A stretch of DNA of 64,000 bases, taken from Jiangella mangrovi. GTDB lineage: Bacteria; Actinomycetota; Actinomycetes; Jiangellales; Jiangellaceae. The position numbers and the translations under genes were made by a program. Location of the stretch: positions 4,588,001-4,652,000 of the forward strand of contig NZ_JACHMM010000001.1 of NCBI RefSeq assembly GCF_014204975.1, written 5' to 3'. The notes below the pieces were generated by a model, which saw nothing but the letters and a program-made list of their open reading frames with translations, searched no databases and was not told the DNA's origin. Of the stretch, positions 28,805-38,600 are shown piece after piece (position 1 is the first letter of the stretch; each line of letters starts with the position of its first letter).

Positions 28805-29589
28805 CGTGGTTCCTCTCGTGGGGGTGCGCTGTCGGGTGCGCCGAGCTGTTCGGAGATCGCCCGGCCCGCGGCGACGACGAGCTCGCCCAGCCGGTCGAAG
28901 CGGTCGGGGGTGACGCGCGTGGCCAGGCCGGCGACCGAGACGGCGGCCGCGACGGCGCCGTCGTGGTCGAACACCGGCGCGGCGACGCAGCGGATGTCGA
29001 GCTCGTTCTCGATGTCGTCGACGGCGTACCCGCACGTGCGGACGACGGCGAGCCCGGCCCGGAACGCTGCCGGGTCGGTCACCGTCCGGTCGGTCCGCGG
29101 GGTGAGCCCGTGCGCGACGACGGCGTCGACGGCGGCCGCGTCGGCGAACGCGAGGTAGGCCCGCCCGACCCCGGTCGAGTGCGCCGGCTGCCGCGATCCG
29201 ACGTAGGAGTTCATCCGCACCCGCCCTGGCCCGTCGATCTTGTCGATGTAGACCATGTCCGGCAGGTCGGGCAGCACGAGGTGCACCGACTCCCCCGACT
29301 CCTCGACCAGGCGGCGCAGCGCCGGCTGCGCCAGCGCCCGAAGATCGACGGAGTCGAGGTACACGCGGCCGAGCTGGGCGGTCCGCGGGCCGAGCAGGTA
29401 CCTGCCCTGCTCGACCCGGACCAGCCCCGACTCGGCCATGGGCGCCAGCAGGCGCAGCGCCGAGCTCTTGTGCACGCCGACGGCGGCGGCGAGCTCGGTC
29501 AGCGTCGCGCCGCCCGCCCCCGTGACCGCGGACACCGCGTCGAGCAGCGCGAGCCCGCGCCGCAGCGACGACGACGTGTTCCGCTCCAC
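28801..29589 (-). CDS. IclR-family regulator of the kdg operon
   Basis: A 262-residue regulator: a winged helix (LTELAAAVGVHKSSALRLLAPMAESGL) and the effector domain with the motifs SVHLVLPD and STGVGRAYLAF. I move the start to GTG 29589, which has GGAGGG seven bases upstream; the 17 extra codons in the longer frame contain the operator-like palindrome. It is coupled to eda by ATGA. In the KdgR branch of this family KDG or KDPG is the inducer; I infer the same. Confidence 0.9.
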   Translation of the reverse strand: MERNTSSSLRRGLALLDAVSAVTGAGGATLTELAAAVGVHKSSALRLLAPMAESGLVRVEQGRYLLGPRTAQLGRVYLDSVDLRALAQPALRRLVEESGESVHLVLPDLPDMVYIDKIDGPGRVRMNSYVGSRQPAHSTGVGRAYLAFADAAAVDAVVAHGLTPRTDRTVTDPAAFRAGLAVVRTCGYAVDDIENELDIRCVAAPVFDHDGAVAAAVSVAGLATRVTPDRFDRLGELVVAAGRAISEQLGAPDSAPPREEPR

Positions 29590-29602
29590 CGGCTCACCCT
29601 CC

Positions 29603-29644
29603 GTTGCACTCTGCACAACCACGTTGCGTAGATGAGCCATCCTA
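29603..29644 (-). promoter_or_regulatory. Promoter and operator of the IclR-eda-kdgK operon
   Basis: A -10-like TAGGAT (29644-29639, minus strand) is followed by GTTGCACTCTGCACAAC (29603-29619), an imperfect palindrome resembling IclR boxes, just before the Shine-Dalgarno of the IclR gene; a third GTTGC lies at 29623. This fits autorepression. Confidence 0.45.
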
Positions 29645-29687
29645 TCGGATCGGGCGTCAGTGCCGATCGGCAGACTGTGGCGTCACT

Positions 29688-29930
29688 CGAGTCATCGCCG
29701 AGGCACGCGAGGCCAAGCAGAATCAGCGGGATCGGCAACTCCTGGACGGACTGCGCGCACAAGGTCTGGTGCCGGCTGCACTTCGGCTGGAGCACGAGCC
29801 CGGCCCCGCCGAACCGGCGCTCGCGATAGCGGACATCGTGGCAGGTGCCGTATTGGCCGACTGTTCGGGCGATGGCCGGTATCGGAAGGTTCTGGCGCAC
29901 AAGCTCACCGAGCTGGTGATCGTCCCCTGA
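29688..29930 (+). pseudogene. C-terminal remnant of a DUF3800-type gene
   Basis: The frame ending at 29930 encodes AKQNQRDRQLLDGLRAQG, LRLEHEPGPAEPALAIADI and VAGAVLADCSG, the C-terminal pattern of DUF3800-type proteins (a metal-site Asp in the AxADI motif). The N-terminal half with the FxDES start is missing, and upstream codons belong to the IclR promoter. It is taken as a decayed fragment. The rest of 29931-30104 holds nothing I can assign. Confidence 0.55.
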
Positions 29931-30104
29931 CATGCCGCGAGCCCGGGACCCCGGCCAGCGGGACCTTCCCAGGCTCACTACCGGTTCCCACCTCGATGGG
30001 CCGGTGCACCCCAGTTTAGACAAGGCAGCCGTCGAAGGCCAGCGGTGCCCGTCCAGGGCCGGCCGGCCGCGAGGCCTGACCGGTCCCCGATGCGAAGCGG
30101 ACCG

Positions 30105-31079
30105 TCAGGCGCCCTTGGCGATGTCGCGCAGCCAGTGCAGCTGCTCGCGGGTCTGGAAGGTCTGCCCGCCCTCGTGCTTGTTGTAGGGCCAGACCCGGAT
30201 CTCCTTCGGGCCCGCGTAGTGGTTGAACGAGCCGAACACCGTCGACGGCGGGCAGGTGGTGTCCATGAGGGCGACGCTGTAGAGGGCCGGCGCCGTCGCC
30301 CGCGCGGCGAAGTTCATGCCGTCGAAGTAGGACAGGGTGCGGAACACCCGGTCCTCGTAGCCGCGGTGGATGGAGAGGTAGCGCGCGATCTCGTAGTACG
30401 GCTGGGTCTCGACGATCTCGGTGGCGCGCCGGTAGCCGGTCAGGAAGGGCACGTCGATCATGGCGCCCGCCAGCCCGGGTCGCAGTCCGGCCACCGCGGT
30501 CGCGATGCCGCCGCCCTGGCTGCCGCCGCCGATGACGAGCCGCGACGGGTCGACGAGGGGGTGGGTGAGGGCCGCGTCGACCGCGCGGACGCCGTCGGTG
30601 AAGACGCGGCGGTAGTAGTAGTCGGCGGGGTCGAGGATGCCGCGGGTCATGAACCCCGGGGTCTGCGCGTTCTGGCCGCCGACGGGGTCCGGGGTGTCAC
30701 CGGGCGTGCCGTTGGAGCCCTGGCCGCGAGTGTCCATGACGAAGGTCGCGAACCCGGCGACCGCGGTGGCCAGCCAGTCGTGCGGGAAGCCGCGGCCGCC
30801 GCCGTAGCCGATGTAGTGGACGACGGTCGGCAGTGGCGCCGTGGCCCCGGCCGGGGCGAGGAACCAGCCGGCGATCCGGTGCCCGCCCCAGCCGGAGAAC
30901 CGCACGTCGTACACGTCGACGAGGCTGAGGGCGGCGTCGTAGGGGGTGAACTCGGGGTCGAGCGGGAACTCGGCGGCCTCGGCGAGCGTGCGGGACCAGA
31001 AGTCGTCGAAGTCGGGCTGCTCGTCGCGCTCGGGGCGGTACTCACGCAGTTCCGGGAGCGGCTTGTCGAACAACGGCAT
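30105..31079 (-). CDS. Acetylxylan esterase / cephalosporin-C deacetylase (CE7)
   Basis: A 324-residue cytoplasmic esterase with no signal peptide. Features: [26 protein letters not shown] (the RGQ motif of CE7), the nucleophile elbow GGGSQGGG, Asp in [10 protein letters not shown] and His in YNKHEGG. CE7 enzymes remove acetyl groups from xylo-oligosaccharides after uptake. It is divergent from the GH95 gene, suggesting joint use on plant polysaccharide. Confidence 0.92.
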   Translation of the reverse strand: MPLFDKPLPELREYRPERDEQPDFDDFWSRTLAEAAEFPLDPEFTPYDAALSLVDVYDVRFSGWGGHRIAGWFLAPAGATAPLPTVVHYIGYGGGRGFPHDWLATAVAGFATFVMDTRGQGSNGTPGDTPDPVGGQNAQTPGFMTRGILDPADYYYRRVFTDGVRAVDAALTHPLVDPSRLVIGGGSQGGGIATAVAGLRPGLAGAMIDVPFLTGYRRATEIVETQPYYEIARYLSIHRGYEDRVFRTLSYFDGMNFAARATAPALYSVALMDTTCPPSTVFGSFNHYAGPKEIRVWPYNKHEGGQTFQTREQLHWLRDIAKGA

Positions 31080-31279
31080 GGCGGGCGTCCTCCGCGGGCG
31101 TCGTTGAGGGTCGGATGCTGTGGTCTGACCAGTTGAGCGCACTCTAGCCGACCCCCAGAGATCCGATCAGAAGACCCGCATTCACCCCGTGATCACCCCT
31201 ATTGCCCGCAGCGATCACTCACCGTATCCTCCGACACATCCGATGTATTCCCCCCAACGGCGTGTGTGGAGGCCCGGCA

Positions 31280-34200
31280 ATGAGCCGACGGAGACGAGCA
31301 GGGCTGGCACTCGGAGGCATGGCGACGGCGGTGACGACGGTGGCGGCCCTGACGGCGGGCACGTCGACGGCCGAACCGCTCGCCCCACCTGAATCCCCGC
31401 AGAGCGCACAGACATCCGACCTCGTCCTCTGGTACGACGAGCCGGCGACCTCGTGGGAGAGCCACGGCCTGCCGATCGGCAACGGCGCGCTGGGCGGCGT
31501 CGTCTTCGGCCAGGTCGGCACCGAGCGCATCCAGTTCAACGAGAAGACCCTATGGATCGGGGGCCCGGCGCCCGGCCGGCAGTACACCGGCGGCAACTGG
31601 ACGGCGCCGCGGCCGACCGCGCTGCAGGACGCCCGCGACCTCATCGACGAGCAGACCCAGGTGACGCCCGAGGTCATCACCCAGCTGCTCGGTCAGGGCC
31701 GCGACGACTTCGGCTCGTACACGACGTTCGGCGAGCTCCGGCTCGACTTCGGCACCGGCGCGGGCGACGGCGTCAGCGGCTACCGGCGCGACCTCGACCT
31801 CGGCGACGGCACAGCCTCCGTCACCTACGAACGAGCGGGCGTCACCTACACCCGCGAGTACTTCGCCAGCTATCCCGACGGCGTCCTCGTCACCCGCCTG
31901 ACGGCGGACCAGCCGGGCGCGATCGACGTCGGCGTCTCGCAGACCATCCCCAGCGGCCGCAGCAACACGCAGGTCACGCGCGACGGCGGCCGGCTCACCG
32001 TCGCGGGCAACCTCAACGACAACCAGATGCGGTTCGAGTCGCAGCTGCAGGTGATCCCCGACGGCGGCAGCCTCGGCGGGACGGCGAACGCGGTCCAGGT
32101 GACCGATGCCGACGCCGTCACCATCGTGCTGAGCGCCGGCACGAACTACAGCGACGTCTACCCCGCCTACCGCGGCGACGACCCGCACGCGAAGGTCACA
32201 GCCACCGTCGACGCCGCCGCGTCCAAGGGCTACGACGACCTGCGCGCGGCCCATGTCGCCGACTACACCGAGTTGTTCGACCGGTTCACGCTGGACCTCG
32301 GCCAGCAGGCGCCGGCCGGAACGACGACCGACGACCTGCGCACCCGCTACGCCGCCGGCACGCTGCCGCCCGAGCACGCCCGCTACCTCGAGGTCCTCTA
32401 CGCCCAGTACGGCCGCTACCTGCTGATCGGGTCGTCGCGGCCCGGGTCGCTGCCGGCGAATCTGCAGGGCGTCTGGGCCGAGGGCACGTCGAACCCCTGG
32501 GGCGCGGACTACCACGTCAACATCAACCTGCAGATGAACTACTGGCCGGCCGAGGTCACCAACCTCTCGGAGACGACGGCGCCGCTGTTCGACTACATCG
32601 ACTCGCTGCGGGCGCCGGGCCGGGTCAGCGCGCAGGAGATGTTCGGCGCCGACGGCTGGGTGGTGCAGAACGAGACGACCCCGTTCGGCTACACCGGCGT
32701 GCACGACTGGCCGACGTCGTTCTGGTTCCCGGAGTCCAACGGCTGGCTGGCCCGGCACCTGTGGGAGCACTGGCTGTTCACGCAGGACGAGGAGTTCCTG
32801 GCCGACACGGCGTACCCGATCATGCGCGAGGCCACTGAGTTCTGGCTGGACTTCCTGGTCGAGGACCCCCGCGACGGCACGCTGGTCGTCTCGCCGAGCT
32901 TCTCCCCCGAGCACGGCCCGTACTCCGCGGGCGCCGCGATGTCTCAGCAGATCATCTGGGACCTGCTGACGAACACCATCGCAGCGTCGGAGCAGCTGGG
33001 CGTCGACGCCGAGCACCGCGCGGTCCTGCAGGACACCCTGGCGCGGCTCGACCCCGGCCTGAGGGTCGGCGAGTGGGGCCAGCTGCAGGAGTGGAAGATC
33101 GACATCGACGACCCGAACAACGACCACCGGCACGTCTCGCACCTCTACGCGCTGCACCCCGGTGCGCAGATCGCCCCGCTCACCGAGCCCGAGCTGACCG
33201 AGGCGGCGCGGGTGTCGCTGGAGGCTCGCGGCGACGGCGGCACCGGCTGGAGCAAGGCGTGGAAGGTCAACTTCTGGGCCCGGCTGCTCGACGGCGACCA
33301 CGCCCACCTCATGCTCCGCGAGCTGCTCTCCAGCTCCACGCTGCCGAACCTGTGGGACACCCACCCGCCGTTCCAGATCGACGGCAACTTCGGCGGCACG
33401 GCGGGTGTTGCGGAGATGCTGCTGCAGAGCCACACCGGCACCATCGACGTGCTCCCGGCGCTCCCGTCGGCCTGGCACACCGGCAGCCTCGACGGCCTGC
33501 GCGCCCGCGGGGCGTACACCGTCGGCGTCGACTGGGCGGCCGGGCTGCCCACCGAGATCCGCCTCGACGCCGACCGCGGCGGCGAGACGGTGCTGCGCAA
33601 CGCCGCCTTCGCCGGCCCGGTGCGGGTGTACGACGGCGACGGCACGGTGGTCCCGTCCAGCGCCGACGGCGACCGGCTGCGGTTCAGCACCGAGGCCGGC
33701 GAGTCGTACCGGATCGTGCCGCAGGTCCGGGTCGGCGCGACGGTGTCCACCGGGACCCAGCGTCCGGGCACGACGATCCCGGTGACCGTGAGCCTGGCGC
33801 CGGCCGAGCAGCGGGCGATCCCGACGACGCGGATCCGGCTCGAGGCCCCCGAGGGCTGGACCGTGACGCCGTCGACGGTCCGGATGGCGCCCGTGACCAG
33901 GGGAAACACCCGCACCGCCGAGCTCGCCCTCACCATCCCCGAGGGCACGCCGGACGGCGCCTACCAGTTCACCGCGACCGTCGCGTCGGACGACTGGACC
34001 ATCCCGGTGCGCCTCGGCGTCCAGGTGCTGCGGCCGAACCTCGCCCGCGGCAGGACCGCCACGCAGTCGACCATGGAGGCCGGCGGCGTGCCGTCGCGGG
34101 CGGTCGACGGCAACACCAGCGGCAACTGGGGCGGCGGGTCGGTCACGCACACGCAGTTCCAGCCGGAGTCGTGGTGGCAGGTCGACCTCGGCGCCGTCGA

Positions 34201-34465
34201 GGACATCGACGAGATCGCGGTCTGGAACCGCACGGACTGCTGCTCGGACCGGCTGACGAACTTCTACGTGCTCGTCTCCGACACGCCGTTCACGTCGGGC
34301 TCGTTGAGCCAGACGCTGGCCCAGCCGGGCGTCTTCGCCTACCACCACACCGGGCAGGGCGGCACTCCGTCGCTCGTCGACGTTGGGCGCACGGGACGCT
34401 ACGTCCGAGTACAACTCGTGGGTAACAATGCGCTGTCCCTGGCGGAGGTGCAGGTCTACGGGTGA
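31280..34465 (+). CDS. GH95 glycosidase with NEW3-like and discoidin domains
   Basis: A 1061-residue exported enzyme. ATG 31280 has GGAGG eight bases upstream and begins a signal peptide (SRRRRAGLALGG...). The GH95 catalytic region spans about 50-790: INLQMNYWPAEVTNL (near 415), SPSFSPEHGP (near 538, candidate catalytic Glu) and FQIDGNFGGTAG (near 697, Asp). It is followed by an NEW3-like beta domain (about 820-920) and a C-terminal discoidin/F5-8C domain (NRTDCCSDRLTNFYVLVSD) for sugar binding. Family members are alpha-1,2-fucosidases or alpha-galactosidases; which one this is cannot be told here. Confidence 0.93.
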   Translation: MSRRRRAGLALGGMATAVTTVAALTAGTSTAEPLAPPESPQSAQTSDLVLWYDEPATSWESHGLPIGNGALGGVVFGQVGTERIQFNEKTLWIGGPAPGRQYTGGNWTAPRPTALQDARDLIDEQTQVTPEVITQLLGQGRDDFGSYTTFGELRLDFGTGAGDGVSGYRRDLDLGDGTASVTYERAGVTYTREYFASYPDGVLVTRLTADQPGAIDVGVSQTIPSGRSNTQVTRDGGRLTVAGNLNDNQMRFESQLQVIPDGGSLGGTANAVQVTDADAVTIVLSAGTNYSDVYPAYRGDDPHAKVTATVDAAASKGYDDLRAAHVADYTELFDRFTLDLGQQAPAGTTTDDLRTRYAAGTLPPEHARYLEVLYAQYGRYLLIGSSRPGSLPANLQGVWAEGTSNPWGADYHVNINLQMNYWPAEVTNLSETTAPLFDYIDSLRAPGRVSAQEMFGADGWVVQNETTPFGYTGVHDWPTSFWFPESNGWLARHLWEHWLFTQDEEFLADTAYPIMREATEFWLDFLVEDPRDGTLVVSPSFSPEHGPYSAGAAMSQQIIWDLLTNTIAASEQLGVDAEHRAVLQDTLARLDPGLRVGEWGQLQEWKIDIDDPNNDHRHVSHLYALHPGAQIAPLTEPELTEAARVSLEARGDGGTGWSKAWKVNFWARLLDGDHAHLMLRELLSSSTLPNLWDTHPPFQIDGNFGGTAGVAEMLLQSHTGTIDVLPALPSAWHTGSLDGLRARGAYTVGVDWAAGLPTEIRLDADRGGETVLRNAAFAGPVRVYDGDGTVVPSSADGDRLRFSTEAGESYRIVPQVRVGATVSTGTQRPGTTIPVTVSLAPAEQRAIPTTRIRLEAPEGWTVTPSTVRMAPVTRGNTRTAELALTIPEGTPDGAYQFTATVASDDWTIPVRLGVQVLRPNLARGRTATQSTMEAGGVPSRAVDGNTSGNWGGGSVTHTQFQPESWWQVDLGAVEDIDEIAVWNRTDCCSDRLTNFYVLVSDTPFTSGSLSQTLAQPGVFAYHHTGQGGTPSLVDVGRTGRYVRVQLVGNNALSLAEVQVYG

Positions 34466-34493
34466 GATCGAAACGCGGCGCGTGCGATGACGA

Positions 34494-34516
34494 ATCACTA
34501 GTGATGGGTCTAGATT
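34494..34516 (+). promoter_or_regulatory. Leaderless ybaK promoter with palindromic spacer
   Basis: A TAGATT -10 (34511-34516) ends seven bases before the ATG at 34523, so transcription would start at the A of the start codon. The spacer carries a perfect palindrome ATCACTAGTGAT (34494-34505), well placed for a repressor. Confidence 0.5.
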
Positions 34517-34522
34517 GCCCTA

Positions 34523-35020
34523 ATGGGGACAACAACACGCCAGCGAACAGGAACACCGGCCACGCTGGTGCTGGAGCGAGCCGGGGTGCCGTTCACGATG
34601 CACCCGTACCACCATGACTCCTCCGCGCCGTCGTTCGGCCTGGAGGCCGCCCGCGCACTCGGTGTCGTGCCGACGCGCGTCTTCAAGACCCTCCTCGCCG
34701 AGGTCGACGACGAGCTCGTGGTCGCCGTGGTCCCGGTGTCCGGGTCGCTGGATCTCAAGTCGCTGGCCCGGGCCGCCGCCGGCAAGCGGGCGGTCATGGC
34801 CGCCACGTCGCAGGCGGAGCGGGCCACGGGCTACGTGGTCGGGGGAATCAGTCCGTTCGGGCAGCGGCGCCGGCTGCCCACCATCGTCGACGAGTCGGCC
34901 TTCGGCTTCCCGACGGTGTTCGTCTCGGCCGGGCGGCGTGGTCTCGACGTCGAGATCACGCCGGCCGACCTCATCAGGCTGACGGGGGCCAAGACGGCGA
35001 CCATCGGCCGCACCAGCTGA
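34523..35020 (+). CDS. ybaK: Cys-tRNA(Pro)/tRNA deacylase, YbaK/EbsC type
   Basis: A 165-residue editing enzyme that hydrolyses mischarged Cys-tRNA(Pro). Motifs: RVFKTLLAEVDDELVVAVVP (conserved Lys in VFKTL), LKSLARAAAGKRA, YVVGGISPFGQRRRLPT and VFVSAGRRGLDVEI. There is no Shine-Dalgarno; it appears leaderless. It converges on the membrane-protein gene next to dnaE. Confidence 0.95.
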   Translation: MGTTTRQRTGTPATLVLERAGVPFTMHPYHHDSSAPSFGLEAARALGVVPTRVFKTLLAEVDDELVVAVVPVSGSLDLKSLARAAAGKRAVMAATSQAERATGYVVGGISPFGQRRRLPTIVDESAFGFPTVFVSAGRRGLDVEITPADLIRLTGAKTATIGRTS

Positions 35021-35029
35021 CGCGAGCAC

Positions 35030-35065
35030 CGCACCGGTCGTTCCCCCCAAAGCGGCCGGTGCGGG
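35030..35065. terminator. Convergent terminator after ybaK
   Basis: CCGCACCGG (35030-35038) pairs with CCGGTGCGG (35057-35065) between the converging ybaK and membrane-protein genes. No T-run. Confidence 0.5.
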
Positions 35066-35071
35066 GCCGGG

Positions 35072-35605
35072 TCAGCGTTCGGCAGGGCCGGGCACGCTCC
35101 ACGGCGTCTGGTCCTCGCGGAACAGCGCGATGATCGCCGCGACGACGACCGCGACCATGGACCACACCAGCAGCGCGGCGTCGGCGTCGAGCAGCAGCGG
35201 GTAGAGGCGGTCGGTGCCGTCGGCGAGCCCGGCGACGTCGTCGCTGGGCCCGAGCAGCCCGCCGGCGAACCGCGCGATCAGCGAGCCGGCCACCCCGAAC
35301 ACGGCCAGCGCCACGAGGGTCGTCACCGGGTGGCGTCGGTGCCAGACCGCGAACGCCGCGCCGAACACCAGGCCGAAGCCGGCGCCGAGCAGCGTGAACA
35401 CCGCGTCGCGCTCGAAGATCACCCGGCTCTCGCAGGAGCTCGGGGACAGCTGCCCGTCCACCACCACGCAGCGCACGTCGGGCGAGAGCAGCCACCAGAG
35501 CACGCCCATGACGATGCCGGCGACGACGGAGGCGACCACGATCTGCGCGACGACGCGGACCGGGCCCGGACCCGTGTGGCCCAGCCGCTCGGCGCGGGTC
35601 GTCAC
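35072..35605 (-). CDS. Four-helix membrane protein of unknown function
   Basis: A 177-residue protein with four hydrophobic segments (VVAQIVVASVVAGIVMGVLW, FTLLGAGFGLVFGAAFAVW, LVALAVFGVAGSLIARFAGG, LLVWSMVAVVVAAIIALF) and a Cys-containing loop after the first (DVRCVVVDGQLSPSSCES). Its GTG overlaps the dnaE stop (GTGA), so it is translated with dnaE. No known family is recognised. Confidence 0.8.
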   Translation of the reverse strand: MTTRAERLGHTGPGPVRVVAQIVVASVVAGIVMGVLWWLLSPDVRCVVVDGQLSPSSCESRVIFERDAVFTLLGAGFGLVFGAAFAVWHRRHPVTTLVALAVFGVAGSLIARFAGGLLGPSDDVAGLADGTDRLYPLLLDADAALLVWSMVAVVVAAIIALFREDQTPWSVPGPAER

Positions 35606-38600
35606 GACGCCAGACACGTGGGGCCCAGGAGCTGCTTGAGATCGCCCATGAGCGCCGTCGACGGGGTGACCCGCAGGCGGTCGTCGAGCTTCATGACCGT
35701 CGTGCGGCCGGTGCCGGTGAGCTTCAGGTGCACCGGGGTGACGCCCGGGTGCGTGGTCAGCACGTCCTTGAGCCGCTCGACCACCGGCGGCGTGCACCGG
35801 GTCATGGGCATGGTGACCACGACCGGGCCGGACGGGCCGTCGGAGAGGTCGGGCAGGCTCAGCTCGGCCGCGATGAGCTGCGGCGCCTCTTCGCGGCGGT
35901 CGAGCCGGCCCTTGACGACGACGATCTCGTCCTCGGCCAGCTGCAGCGCGTAGAGCTGGTAGGTGGCCGGGAAGAACATCGCCTCGATGGACCCCTCGAG
36001 GTCCTCGATGGTGACGATGGCCCAGGTGTCGCCGCGCTTGCTGACCTTGCGCTGCATGGACGTGATGAGCCCGCCGATGCTCAGCGTGGTGCCGTTGGCC
36101 ACCTCGTTCTCGTCGGCGAGCGCGGAGATGGGCCGGTCGGAGGCGTTGGCGATGACGTGCTCGAGCCCGAGCAGCGGGTGGTCGGAGACGTAGAGCCCCA
36201 GCATCTCGCGCTCGAACGCCAGCTTCTGCTTCTTGTCCCACTCGGTGAGCTCGGGCACCTGGACCTCGAAGCCGCCGCCGGCGTCGTCGCCCGCGCCGCC
36301 GAACAGGTCGAACTGGCCGACCGCCTCGTTGCGCTTGAGCGAGATGACGGTGTCGACGGCGTCGTCGACGACGGCGGCCAGCGCGCGGCGGGCGTAGCCG
36401 AGGGAGTCGAAGGCGCCGGCCCGGACCAGCGACTCGACCACGCGCTTGTTGCAGACGTGGACCGGGACCTTGTCCATGAAGTCGGGGAAGGTCTCGAACC
36501 GGCCCTTCTCCTGCCGGGCCGCGACGATGCCGTCGACGACGTTGGCGCCGACGTTGCGGATGGCGGTGAGGCCGAAGCGGACGTCGGTGCCGACCGGGGT
36601 GAAGTCGCCGGCGGACTCGTTGACGTCGGGCGGCAGCACCTTGATGCCCATGCGGCGGCACTCGGACAGGTACAGCGCCGTCTTGTCCTTGTCGTCGCGG
36701 ACGGAGGTGAGCACGGCGGCCATGTACTCGGCCGGGTAGTGCGCCTTGAGGTAGGCGGTCCAGTACGCGATGACGCCGTAGGCCGCGGAGTGCGCCTTGT
36801 TGAACGCGTAGTCGGAGAACGGGACCAGGATGTCCCAGAGCGTCTTGATGGCGGCGTCGCCGAAGCCGTTGGCCTTCATGCCGTCGGAGAACGGCACGTA
36901 CTCGGCGTCGAGGACCTCGCGCTTCTTCTTGCCCATGGCCCGGCGGAGCAGGTCGGCCTTGCCGAGCGAGTAGCCACCGAGGTGCTGGGCGATGGCCATG
37001 ACCTGCTCTTGGTAGATGATCAGGCCGTACGTGCCGCCGAGGATGGGTTCGAGCGCCTCGGCCAGCTCCGGGTGGATGGGCGTGATGGGCTGCTGGTTGT
37101 TCTTGCGCAGCGCGTAGTTGATGTGGCTGTTGGCACCCATGGGGCCGGGGCGGTACAGCGCGATGAGGGCCGAGATGTCCTCGAAGTTGTCGGGCTTCAT
37201 CTGCCGCAGCAGCGAGCGCATGGGCCCGCCGTCGAGCTGGAACACGCCCAGGGAGTCGCCGCGGCCGAGCAGCTCGTAGGTGCCGCGGTCGTCGAGCGGC
37301 AGCTCCTCGAGGACGATGGCGTCCTTGCCGTTGCGGACGATGTTCTTCAGCGCGTCGTCGAGGATGGTGAGGTTGCGCAGGCCCAGGAAGTCCATCTTGA
37401 CCAGCCCGAGCTCTTCGCAGGTCGGGTAGTCGAACTGGGTGATGATGGCGCCGTCCTGCTCGCGCTTCATGACGGGGATGGTGTCGAGCAGCGGCGCCGA
37501 CGACATGATGACGCCGGCCGCGTGCACCCCCCACTGGCGCTTCAGGTTCTCGAGGCCCTTGGCGGTGTCGACGACCCGGCGCACCTCGGCATCGGACTCG
37601 TACAGCGACCGGAACTCGCCCGCCTCGGCATAGCGCTTGTGCTCGGGGTCGAAGATGCCGCCGAGCGGGATGTCCTTGCCCATGACGGCCGGCGGCATGG
37701 CCTTGGTGATGCGCTCGCCGACGGCGAACGGGTTGCCCAGCACCCGGGAGGCGTCCTTGATGGCCTGCTTGGCCTTGATGGTGCCGTAGGTGACGATCTG
37801 GGCGACGTGGTCGGTGCCGTACTTCTCGGTGACGTAGCGGATGACCTCGCCCCGCCGGCGCTCGTCGAAGTCGATGTCGAAGTCGGGCATCGACTTGCGC
37901 TCGGGGTTGAGGAACCGCTCGAAGATCAGGCCGTGCGGGATGGGGTCGAGGTCGGTGATGCCCATGGCGTACGCCGCGATGGACCCCGCGCCGGAGCCAC
38001 GGCCGGGGCCGACCCGGATGCCGTTGTCCTTGGCCCAGTTGATGAAGTCGGCGACGACCAGGTAGTAGCCGGCGTACCCCTTGGTGGTGACGACCTCGGT
38101 CTCGTAGTTGGCCCGGGCCCGGACCTCGTCGCTGATGCCGCCCGGGAAGCGGCGGTGCAGGCCGGCCTCGACCTCCTTGACGAACCAGGAGACCTCGTCC
38201 TCGCCCGGAGGGACGGGGTAGCGCGGCATGTACTTGCCGGCCTCTTCGACGAACTTGACGTCGCAGCGCTCGGCGATGAGCAGGGTGTTGTCGCAGGCCT
38301 CGGGGTAGTCGGCCCACTTCTCGCGCATCTCTGCGGCGGTCTTGAGATAGAAGTCCTCGGCGTCGAACTTGAACCGCTTGGGGTCGGCCAGTGTGGAACC
38401 GGACTGCACGCACAGCAGGACGGCGTGCGCCTCGTGGTCGGACTTGTGGGTGTAGTGGAGGTCGTTGGTGGCCAGCAGCGGGAGGCCGAGGTCCTTGCCG
38501 AGGCGCAGGAGGTCTTCGCGGATGCGGGTCTCGATGTCGAGCCCGTGGTCCATGAGCTCGAGGAAGAAGTTGTCCTTGCCGAAGATGTCGCGGAACTCCG

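Noticed and set aside
34200-34240. Cys-rich segment at the end of the GH95 protein as a metal site
   Set aside because: The double Cys (DCCSDR) is normal for this discoidin subtype and most likely structural.
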